Below, one piece after another: positions 28,086 through 35,183 of a stretch of 41,410 bases of DNA. The position numbers were made by a program, and so were the translations under genes. Each line of letters begins with the position of its first letter. Position 1 is the first letter of the stretch. The notes below the pieces were generated by a model that was not told the DNA's origin, ran no database searches, and worked only from the letters and a program-made list of their open reading frames with translations. This DNA comes from DASRSE01 sp035656655 (GTDB lineage: Bacteria; Planctomycetota; Planctomycetia; Pirellulales; DASRSE01), in the NCBI GenBank assembly GCA_035656655.1, contig DASRSE010000257.1, forward strand, positions 1 to 41,410, given 5' to 3'.

Positions 28086-28559
28086 TCACATCCCCAATAG
28101 TTCAAGGTCGGTGTCAAAGCGGACGGAGACGACGATCCACGCGGAGTTGTCGGCGTCCGAATGTTTGAAGTCACGATAAAACGACAAATACCAGACGACC
28201 GGAAAATCGTCGCATTTGTAGATATAGCGGACCAAAATCAAATCCTTGCCGACGCGTTTGGCGTCGACGCGGTCATAGCCGCGGTACTTGCCGAATCGCT
28301 TTTCCAAGTCTTTCGTTTTATCGACCAAACTTTTCACGGCGTCGGCTTGGCGGAGCAATTGGCTATCCTTCAGCAGATCCGCATACGACTTGGCCACGTC
28401 CCCCTTGGCAACCCCTTCAAAAAAACGGCCGACCGATTCATCCAGCTTGGCGACCACCGGGTCGGGCGCCGCCGGCTCGGCGGCCTGTGCTCGGACCATC
28501 GCCGCCAGTCCCAGCCAGACCGCGCACCAGCAAAAAAAACGGCGCGAATACAATTCCAT
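28086..28559 (-). CDS. Small secreted protein of unknown function
   Basis: The 157-residue product has a signal peptide (MELYSRRFFCWCAVWLGLAAMVRAQA). The mature part runs DESVGRFFEGVAKGDVAKSYADLL, then GKYRGYDRVDAKRVGKDLILVRYIYK and VVWYLSFYRDF. One helix-rich then strand-rich domain of about 110 residues is reminiscent of NTF2-like/DUF4019 proteins, but this is weak. GAGG precedes the ATG at 28559 by about six bases. It is the first gene of a two-gene unit with the lipoprotein. Confidence 0.82.
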   Translation of the reverse strand: MELYSRRFFCWCAVWLGLAAMVRAQAAEPAAPDPVVAKLDESVGRFFEGVAKGDVAKSYADLLKDSQLLRQADAVKSLVDKTKDLEKRFGKYRGYDRVDAKRVGKDLILVRYIYKCDDFPVVWYLSFYRDFKHSDADNSAWIVVSVRFDTDLELLGM

Positions 28560-28788
28560 GGCAACCTCGATCTTCAAACCAAGCAGGGGGATGGCCGAGC
28601 GAAGCCCCAACAGCCGGCGCAAGCGGCTGAAAAAGCACGTTGGCTCGGTTTCTAGTTTAATCTGGTCGGCGCGGCGTGGAACGGGTCAAAACAGTCCACT
28701 TTTTCCGCAAAATCGTCGCGACCCGGCCGACCGGATCGGCAGCGCCGCAAAACGGCTTAGTAGAATTAGGTCAATTCAGCTTCGTTAG

Positions 28789-28818
28789 TTGACCCTGTTT
28801 CCCCAGGCAAACTATACT
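28789..28818 (+). promoter_or_regulatory. Sigma-70 promoter before the secreted protein/rpmA unit
   Basis: TTGACC (28789-28794) and TATACT (28813-28818) are separated by 18 bp, the same -35 and spacing as the dnaG promoter. The start should be near 28825, about 55 bases before the ATG at 28881. Confidence 0.72.
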
Positions 28819-28880
28819 AAAGACTCTTTGGGCAAGGACGCTGCAATTCGGGTTCTCCTCCTCTTTCGAGGGTTGTTGGC

Positions 28881-29837
28881 ATGTTGCTTGTCCGCCGTTT
28901 GGTAGAAGGTGCGTTGGCCTGTGCGCTCGTGTTCTGGGCGTCGCTGGCGGTTGCTCAGCAAACGACGCCGACCAGTTCCGATCCGGCGTCGCGTTCAGCT
29001 AGCGCACATTTTCGGCGACTCGCACCCGGGATCGAAACGACGATCCCGGTCGATCGGCACGAATCGGAAACCTTCGCGCAGCACGACATCGTGGAGATTT
29101 TGAGCGGAATTCCCAACCTCAATTGGGAGCCGCATTCGCTCGGTGCCTCGCGGACATTAAAGGCGATGGCGACCCAAGCCATGTTTCACAAGGATGTCTG
29201 GTGCTTGGAGTTCACGTTCAAGCCAATGCGCATGATCTGGGTTGACGTGCCGCAGGCCGGGGGGCGGGCCGAGCGCAAATTGATCTATTATCTCGTTTTC
29301 CATGTGAAAAACCCGGGCCAGCACCTGCACCCGGTGGCCCAGCCCGACGGCACGTACAAAATTGAGACCGTGGACAAACTCGAACAGCCAATCCGATTTA
29401 TGCCGCTGTTCTCATTGGAAAGTCCCGAGAAGAAGAAGGCCTATCTGGATCGACTGATTCCGGCGGCGATTCCTGAGATTCAGCGTCGCGAAGACCCCAA
29501 CCGGACGCTGCTCAACACCGTCGAAATTTCCAAAAACCCGATCCCTGTGAGCACCGACGCCGAAGACAAAAGTGTTTGGGGGGTCGCAACTTGGGAAGAT
29601 ATTGACCCCACGCTCGACTTTTTCTCGGTGGTGGTCGAAGGGCTTACCAACGCGCAAAAATGGATGGACCCGCCAGGCGTTTTCCACGCCGGCGACGCGC
29701 CCGGGACCGGCCGGCGGTTCGCCAGCAAAATGCTCATTTTGAACTTTTGGCGGCCGGGCGACGAATTTCTGCAAGACGAGCGGACGATCTATTTTGGGGC
29801 GCCGGGCAAGATTGACTACCGGTGGATTTACCGCTAA
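28881..29837 (+). CDS. Secreted protein of unknown function upstream of rpmA
   Basis: This 318-residue protein begins with a signal peptide (LVRRLVEGALACALVFWASLAVAQQ). The rest is soluble: GIETTIPVDRHESETFAQHDIVEIL, MFHKDVWCLEFTFKPMRMIWVDVPQ, RKLIYYLVFHVKNPGQHLHP, VWGVATWEDIDPTLDFFSVVVEGLTNAQKW and LILNFWRPGDEFLQDERTIYFG over its length. The strand-rich layout suggests a beta-sandwich, but I recognise no family and no catalytic motif. A consensus promoter lies before it. It is followed after 91 bp by rpmA, with a terminator-like hairpin between. Confidence 0.85.
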   Translation: MLLVRRLVEGALACALVFWASLAVAQQTTPTSSDPASRSASAHFRRLAPGIETTIPVDRHESETFAQHDIVEILSGIPNLNWEPHSLGASRTLKAMATQAMFHKDVWCLEFTFKPMRMIWVDVPQAGGRAERKLIYYLVFHVKNPGQHLHPVAQPDGTYKIETVDKLEQPIRFMPLFSLESPEKKKAYLDRLIPAAIPEIQRREDPNRTLLNTVEISKNPIPVSTDAEDKSVWGVATWEDIDPTLDFFSVVVEGLTNAQKWMDPPGVFHAGDAPGTGRRFASKMLILNFWRPGDEFLQDERTIYFGAPGKIDYRWIYR

Positions 29838-29879
29838 AAAGAGAAATTCTCCGAGGCGGCCCGAAGCGTCCAGCCCCAA

Positions 29880-29907
29880 CCCTTGGCGAAACGGCCGAGG
29901 GTTTTTT
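29880..29907 (+). terminator. Intrinsic terminator or attenuator 22 bp before rpmA
   Basis: CCCTTGGC (29880-29887) pairs with GCCGAGGG (29894-29901; one wobble), with loop GAAACG and six T. It lies after the secreted-protein stop but only 22 bases before the rpmA ATG. No promoter fits in the remaining space, so rpmA probably depends on read-through. Confidence 0.75.
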
Positions 29908-29928
29908 ATTGATTCAGGGAGATTCGTC

Positions 29929-30180
29929 ATGGCACATAAAAAAGGTCAGGGTTCTAGCCGCAACGGCCGCGATTCGCTCGGCCAGCGCCGCGGCGTCAAG
30001 AAATTTGGCGGCGAAAAGGTCAACGCCGGCAATATCCTCGTTCGCCAAGTCGGAAATAAGTTTCATCCCGGCAAGCATGTCGGCGAAGGAAACGATTTTA
30101 CCCTCTTTGCTCTGGTGGCCGGGACCGTACAATTCGATCGAGGCGGTCGCCGCGTCAGCATCGTCCCCGCGGCCAATTAG
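29929..30180 (+). CDS. rpmA: 50S ribosomal protein L27
   Basis: L27 is a component of the large ribosomal subunit near the peptidyl-transferase centre. The 83-residue protein has the family pattern MAHKKGQGSSRNGRDSLGQR, GVKKFGGEKVNAGNILVRQ, GNKFHPGKHVGEGNDFTLFAL and GTVQFDRGG. It starts directly with MAHKKG, so it has no N-terminal leader of the Firmicutes type. A GGGAGA lies just upstream of the ATG. rplU, its usual neighbour, is not in the window. It is preceded by a terminator-like hairpin. Confidence 0.98.
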   Translation: MAHKKGQGSSRNGRDSLGQRRGVKKFGGEKVNAGNILVRQVGNKFHPGKHVGEGNDFTLFALVAGTVQFDRGGRRVSIVPAAN

Positions 30181-30365
30181 TTCGCCGGTTTCGCGAGCAA
30201 AGTGCCGCGGCCGGGTCGCGCGGTTTCCGTGGCGCCGGCTCCTCAGCCGGCTGGCGCAAGGTGGCCATGTTCGCGCACGGCGGCCAACCCAGCGCACGGC
30301 CGACTGCGCAAAGTCCGCCGCGAATGGGCGATTTCGAACGAAAGGATCCGCCGCGAAAGGGCATT

Positions 30366-30614
30366 ATGAGCATCTTTTGCACCGTTGACGACAAGCATGT
30401 GCCGCTCTATCGCGTGATGTGGGTGGCCGCCGTTCCTCATTTCTGCGGTCACGAAGACTGCGAGCGCGAAGGCCAATACGAAATTCGCCTGGAACAAGAC
30501 GAATCGGTTTGGGCCAGCGCCCCCGAACGAGACAAAATGCTCGCCGCGCTGGAAGAATGGCAGGCCGGCCTCGACCCGCTCGATCCAAACGACGGGCCGG
30601 AACCGGGCGAATAG
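30366..30614 (+). CDS. Small acidic Cys/His protein, unknown
   Basis: The 82-residue product runs MSIFCTVDDKHVPLYRVMW, then PHFCGHEDCEREGQYEIRL and an acidic tail. The C-x2-HEDC cluster (Cys27, Cys32 region) plus Cys5 and nearby His residues could bind zinc, but this is inference. AAAGG precedes the ATG by about five bases. It lies 185 bp downstream of rpmA on the same strand; a longer frame to 30261 has no better start. I recognise no family. Confidence 0.65.
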   Translation: MSIFCTVDDKHVPLYRVMWVAAVPHFCGHEDCEREGQYEIRLEQDESVWASAPERDKMLAALEEWQAGLDPLDPNDGPEPGE

Positions 30615-30789
30615 TCGCGTCCGGCGCGGTGCATCTAACGCGCAAATCGTTCGCTCCCAGCGCCCCGGCATCGCTTCGACTTCGCGCTTCTCATTCTCCG
30701 TGCGAGATTAAAGCACGGGCCGCTGCCGCGGACATGTTTTCCGGTCGCTCGTTGCGATGGCTGCGCGTGCGGCGGAGAGGAGCAACGCT

Positions 30790-30798
30790 TGCTATACT
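30790..30798 (+). promoter_or_regulatory. Extended -10 promoter
   Basis: TGC-TATACT (30790-30798) is an extended -10 element without a clear -35. It lies 68 bp before the secreted-protein gene at 30866, in the same direction. Confidence 0.5.
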
Positions 30799-30865
30799 GA
30801 ACGGCGGAAACTCGGCCGCGCGCGGCCGGGCCGGTTGCTCCCTTGCCATTCTGGAGACTGAAATC

Positions 30866-31339
30866 ATGCGCTATCTTGCTGTTTTGCTGGTGATCGCGAC
30901 GTGGGGTTCGAGCGTGACCTGGGGCGCGGAGCCGGACTCCAAGGCGGACCACTCGGCCGCCGAAAAAAAGTTCATTGATTTGCTCTCCGGCTCGACGCTC
31001 GTCGGCAACTACACGCTCGTCACTCCCAAGGGCATTAGCACGCAAAAAGAGGACAAGTACACGATCGAAAGCGTGAAAAAGTACAACGATCACATTTTCA
31101 CGATCACGACCCGCATCCAGTACGATGGTCACGACGTGAGCCTGCCGCTGGCCGTGCCGGTGGCGTTTGTCGGCGATACGGCGATGATCGATCTCGACAA
31201 ATTTCCGGTTCCTGGGCTGGGGACCTTCAGCGCGAAAGTCTTGTTCGACGGCGACAAATATGCCGGCACCTGGGACGCCGGCGATCACGGCGGCCATCTC
31301 TTCGGCCGGATTGAAAAAGCCAAATCGGCGTCGAAATAG
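30866..31339 (+). CDS. Small secreted protein of unknown function
   Basis: The 157-residue product has a signal peptide (RYLAVLLVIATWGSSVTWGAEP). The mature domain begins FIDLLSGSTLVGNYTL and continues IESVKKYNDHIFTITTRIQY, VSLPLAVPVAFVGDTAMIDLD and KVLFDGDKYAGTWDAGDHGGHLFGRIEK. The repeated short strands suggest a small beta barrel or lipocalin-like fold. No family is recognised. GGAGA lies about eight bases before the ATG at 30866, and an extended -10 promoter precedes it. The next gene, sppA, is 424 bp downstream. Confidence 0.85.
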   Translation: MRYLAVLLVIATWGSSVTWGAEPDSKADHSAAEKKFIDLLSGSTLVGNYTLVTPKGISTQKEDKYTIESVKKYNDHIFTITTRIQYDGHDVSLPLAVPVAFVGDTAMIDLDKFPVPGLGTFSAKVLFDGDKYAGTWDAGDHGGHLFGRIEKAKSASK

Positions 31340-31763
31340 AAACTTTGACGGCGGCTGATAGGTACCAAGAACAAGCGCCGCGGGCGGCCCATTTCAGCGC
31401 CGTTTGTTCCGCCGACCGGCCGCGTGGCCGGAGGAACGCTGCGCGGACGAATCGCGGCGCCGGCCATTTTTCTTGCGGGTTCGCGCCCGTTTTGCCCGCT
31501 CGGCGGGTCGCTCCGCGCGGCAATCGCCGTTGACTTCGCGAATCCATATCCGCCACAATAAGGTCCTGCTACCTAGTCGTTCCCCTTATTTTTCTGTCGC
31601 CCATTTCTCTCTCGCCGAAAGAGAGCGAACGAGGCCAAGTCCATTTCGCTTGGACTGGGTTTTCGGTCGGATTAGGTTTTCGGTCCGACTCGGTTTTCGG
31701 TCGGACCCAGATGTTGGTGCCGGCCGTCGATGATGGTTTACTCCCCCATTCGAGGTTTTTCCC
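31340..31763 (+). other. Upstream region of sppA
   Basis: 424 bp without a supported gene. The notable element is the 3 x 17-bp tandem repeat at 31656-31706. The promoter of sppA should lie here but could not be placed. Confidence 0.5.
31656..31706 (+). repeat. Three 17-bp direct repeats upstream of sppA
   Basis: The unit TGGGTTTTCGGTCGGAT (31656-31672) is followed by TAGGTTTTCGGTCCGAC (31673-31689) and TCGGTTTTCGGTCGGAC (31690-31706) with no gaps. All three share GGTTTTCGGTC. They end 57 bp before the sppA ATG, so they may be operator sites. Confidence 0.85.
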
Positions 31764-33554
31764 ATGCGTAGTTCGTTTTGCTTGGCGTTTTTGTGCATTG
31801 GCTTGAGCTGGGGCGTGAATGCCCTGCTATTCGCGGCGGAGCCGGATAAGGCCGAAGTGAAGGGAGCGAAAAAACCCTCCGTCGCCCAATTCAAACTGGA
31901 AGGGGACTTTGCCGAAGGGGTCGGCGCCGAAAGCCTGTTCGGCGAAGGGGACGTCAAACTCAAGGATCTGCTCGATCGGCTCGATAAGGCCCGCAAGGAC
32001 GACAAGATCTCCGCCGTGATCCTTCAGTTGCGCAGCTTGGAAATCGGCCGCGCGAAAATCGACGAGTTGCGCGCGGCAGTCGCCAAGCTGCGAGCGGCCG
32101 GCAAACGCGTTATCGCCGATCTGCAAACCGCGACCGGCGGCGATTATCTCGTGGCCTTGGCGTGCGATGAAATCGTCATGCCCGAGAGCGGAATGCTGCT
32201 CGTGCCCGGGGTTCGCGCGGAATTGACCTACTACAAGGGACTCTTCGACAAGCTTGGAATCCAGGCCGACTTCATCCAAATCGGCGACTACAAAGGGGCG
32301 GAAGAAGCCTACACCCGGACGAACATGAGCCCGCAGTTCCATCAGCAATTTGAAAGCGTGATCGACGACTACTACGAACAGCTCGTCGGCCATATCGCCC
32401 AGGGACGGAAGCTCGAAGCGAAGAAGGTGAAAGACCTGCTCGATCAAGGCATGTTCTCCGCGACCGAAGCCAAGGCTGCCGGTCTGATCGACCGCGTCGA
32501 ATATGAAGAGACCATGCACACTGATTTGGCGCACCACTTAAAGGCCGACGACATCACGCTCGTCGCCGATTATGGCAAGCCGGACAATGACGCCGAGATG
32601 TCCGGCTTGAGCGGCATGATGAAGATGATGGAACTCATGATGGGGGGCGGAGAAAAGGGAAAGAAGCCCAGCAAGAATCGCAAGATCGCCATTGTCTATG
32701 CGGTCGGCGTGATTATGCCCGGCGAAAGCTCCTTTAGCGCCTTTAGCGGCCAAACGGTCGGCTCCGACACGATCATCAAGGCCCTGCGCGAAGCCGAAGA
32801 CGATCCGAAGTGCCTGGGCGTGGTCCTCCGCGTCGACAGCCCCGGCGGATCGGCGACCGCCAGCGACTTGATCTGGCGGCAGATCACCCAGTCCAAAAAG
32901 CCGTTCATCGCGAGCATGGGCGACACCGCCGCCAGCGGCGGGTACTACATCTCGATGGGGGCGAAGAAAATCTTTGCCGAGCCCGGCACTTTGACCGGTT
33001 CGATTGGCGTGGTCAGCGGCAAGCTCGCGCTCAAGGGCCTCATGGACAAAGTCGGCGTCACGACCGACGTGGTTTCGCGGGGCAAGAATAGCTCCATGTT
33101 CAGCCAGACCGAGCCGTTCACCGAATCGGAGCGGACCGCTTGGAAACGGACCATGACCGAGTGCTACGAGCAATTCACTTCGAAAGCGGCCCAAGGCCGA
33201 AAAATGGACGTCGCGAAGCTCCGCGAGTTGGCCCAAGGCAAGCTCTATAGCGGCCGAATGGCCAAAAAAGAAGGGCTTGTCGACGCGGTCGGTACGCTCG
33301 ACGATGCCCTCGCCGATCTCAAGGTTCAAGCCGGACTCAAGCCAGACGACAAAGTCGAGCTCTGGGTCTTGCCCAAACCGCGGAGCGTGCTCGAAAGCAT
33401 GTTCGGCCTGTCGGGCGCCAGCTCGCAATTGCGCTCGGAAGTGAAGTCGGCCACGCCCGAGTTTCTGGCTCCGCTGCTCGAAGCGGAAATGTACCGCAAG
33501 CTATTCAGCGAACCCAACGTGATGCTGATGCCGTGCCGCGTGAAAATTCGCTGA
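31764..33554 (+). CDS. sppA: Signal peptide peptidase SppA, long form
   Basis: SppA is a membrane-associated serine protease that degrades cleaved signal peptides. The 596-residue length fits the tandem (67K) form. A hydrophobic N-terminus (4-24) is a signal or anchor. The first half carries the general-base Lys K177 in IGDYKGAEEAYTR; the second half carries the nucleophile S391 in GDTAASGGYYIS, with RVDSPGGSA and LTGSIGV around it. The Ser/Lys pair is split over the two halves, as in E. coli SppA (K209, S409). Start at the ATG 31764 fits the signal sequence. It is convergent with the DUF2235 gene. Confidence 0.95.
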   Translation: MRSSFCLAFLCIGLSWGVNALLFAAEPDKAEVKGAKKPSVAQFKLEGDFAEGVGAESLFGEGDVKLKDLLDRLDKARKDDKISAVILQLRSLEIGRAKIDELRAAVAKLRAAGKRVIADLQTATGGDYLVALACDEIVMPESGMLLVPGVRAELTYYKGLFDKLGIQADFIQIGDYKGAEEAYTRTNMSPQFHQQFESVIDDYYEQLVGHIAQGRKLEAKKVKDLLDQGMFSATEAKAAGLIDRVEYEETMHTDLAHHLKADDITLVADYGKPDNDAEMSGLSGMMKMMELMMGGGEKGKKPSKNRKIAIVYAVGVIMPGESSFSAFSGQTVGSDTIIKALREAEDDPKCLGVVLRVDSPGGSATASDLIWRQITQSKKPFIASMGDTAASGGYYISMGAKKIFAEPGTLTGSIGVVSGKLALKGLMDKVGVTTDVVSRGKNSSMFSQTEPFTESERTAWKRTMTECYEQFTSKAAQGRKMDVAKLRELAQGKLYSGRMAKKEGLVDAVGTLDDALADLKVQAGLKPDDKVELWVLPKPRSVLESMFGLSGASSQLRSEVKSATPEFLAPLLEAEMYRKLFSEPNVMLMPCRVKIR

Positions 33555-33598
33555 ACCGCCGTCGATTTAGCGCGGCGGCGAATCGGACCCACGGCGAT

Positions 33599-34855
33599 TT
33601 ACCACCCGCTGGCGCGCACCAATTGGCTCTCGATCCCGCGCGCCGCGACCGGCTCGAAAAGCCGCGGAACGGAGTCGGGAGCGGAAATCACCCCCTCGAG
33701 CGAATAGCCTTTGCGCTGCGCCCACTCGACCAGGCTGGGCGGCCGGTAATCGGCGTATTCTTGACAACGGCGAAGCACCGACTCGTCAACCCGCTCGTTT
33801 ACGGTCTCGACCCAACCCGTCGCCTTCCGGACCGGGTCCGATTGGACCCACCGCGTATACGGGCGGATGCCAGGCAAGAAGCGGAGCGGGCCGAAAAACT
33901 CTCGGAACGAATCGTGCGGCCGCTGCTCCAGGTCGTCGTCATTGAGGGCAATCTGGCTGCGAAAGCTTAGCCCGCAGCGCTCCGCCTGCGCTTGAATCCA
34001 GCGCAGCGGCCGTTGCGGCAGCAGATCGCGCGGATAGCTGCCGCCGACATTCGCATGCGCGCCGGAAAACCAACGCTGTTCGACGAACCGATTGTCGTCG
34101 TCTCGATCGCTTTCCGGCGCATCGGCTTGAAAGGGCGTGAAGTGAGTCCACAACATCGCCCAAAACGGCCGCCGCGCTTCGTCCAGAGCCAGCGCTTGAT
34201 ACGAATGCTCGACCACCTTGCTCAGATGCGTGTCGTGAAACGACAAGGTCCGGCTGCTAATGCCCGGAATGTTCCCCAGCGGCACCCCCAGCGAACCGAC
34301 CGTGTCCCAAACTCCGACCATTTTGATCAGGCTGCGATGATACCACGAGTGATCCAAGAGCACCCGCTCGTCGAATTGTCGGTTCAAGGCGAATTCTTCG
34401 CCTTGGGCACGCTGCCGCAACAATTGGTAAAGCGGCGTGGCGGCCGGGCCTTGGCGATAGCGCTCAAAAACATCGGCGAACGACATCGGAGCGTCCGGCT
34501 TGAGCAGCCCGCAATGCGCGATCAATCCGGACAAGCTCCGCGCCGTGAACGCCCCGCGGCTGAAGCCGAACAGATAGATTTCGTCGCCGGGGTCATAATG
34601 CTGCATCAACCAGCGATAGCCGTTGCGGATGTTGTCGGACAGCCCGGCGCCAAACATGCCGCCGGTCCAGCGATCAAACCAGTGGGTCCCCACGCCGGCA
34701 TCGTAGAACGCTTTTTGCGGGCGTCCGTCGGCCCCGGTTTCGGCCAGCATCAAGGAGAGCCGCCAGACGTTGGTGTTGTTTTGCGGCCGGTTCCAAGTTC
34801 CGTCAAAAAACAGGGCCAGTCGCTTGCCGATGAAACGGGGCGCGAGCAAATCCAT
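33599..34855 (-). CDS. DUF2235 alpha/beta hydrolase
   Basis: The 418-residue protein has the DUF2235 start KRLALFFDGTWN and the nucleophile elbow LFGFSRGAF with S99. Later parts include GVWDTVGSLGVP and WFSGAHANVGGSYP, which hold the likely catalytic Asp and His. The family includes Tle-type phospholipase effectors of type VI secretion, but no secretion genes or immunity gene lie nearby and no signal peptide is seen. So a cytoplasmic esterase or phospholipase of unknown substrate is the safer call. GGAGG seven bases upstream sets the ATG at 34855; the longer frame to 34963 is less likely. Confidence 0.9.
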   Translation of the reverse strand: MDLLAPRFIGKRLALFFDGTWNRPQNNTNVWRLSLMLAETGADGRPQKAFYDAGVGTHWFDRWTGGMFGAGLSDNIRNGYRWLMQHYDPGDEIYLFGFSRGAFTARSLSGLIAHCGLLKPDAPMSFADVFERYRQGPAATPLYQLLRQRAQGEEFALNRQFDERVLLDHSWYHRSLIKMVGVWDTVGSLGVPLGNIPGISSRTLSFHDTHLSKVVEHSYQALALDEARRPFWAMLWTHFTPFQADAPESDRDDDNRFVEQRWFSGAHANVGGSYPRDLLPQRPLRWIQAQAERCGLSFRSQIALNDDDLEQRPHDSFREFFGPLRFLPGIRPYTRWVQSDPVRKATGWVETVNERVDESVLRRCQEYADYRPPSLVEWAQRKGYSLEGVISAPDSVPRLFEPVAARGIESQLVRASGW

Positions 34856-35117
34856 TGGATCGCCTCCGCGTAGAAAAATGCAGGTTTCGTCGGCCGGCAT
34901 CGTATCGCGCCGCGTCAAAACAAAACAGGCGAATGAACGCGGCCTGGCCGGCTCGGCGAACACGCTGCGCGGAAACGCGGAGCAGAGGAACCCGCGCGCG
35001 ACCGGACTTGCCGATTCAAATCGCTCTGTGAAGTCGCCGCGTCAACTCCGCGTGGCCCCGCCGTGGAAATGTCCTTTGAAACCGCCGGCCGAGCGCGTGA
35101 ACTGGAACCGGCCGCGC

Positions 35118-35152
35118 GAAAAAAAAACTCCGGCCGAAGCCGGAGTTTTTTG
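35118..35152 (-). terminator. Bidirectional-type terminator
   Basis: AACTCCGGC (35126-35134) pairs with GCCGGAGTT (35139-35147) around a CGAA loop. A-runs lie on the left and T-runs on the right, so it can stop transcription from either side. It lies 32 bp beyond the stop of the WxxGxW gene. Confidence 0.93.
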
Positions 35153-35183
35153 AAAAAATCGGACGAACGAATGGCGGCCAATG

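Noticed and set aside
30232..30256. GC-rich hairpin after rpmA (GCGCCGGCT with AGCCGGC)
   Set aside because: The stem is good but there is no T-run on either side, so I did not call it a terminator.
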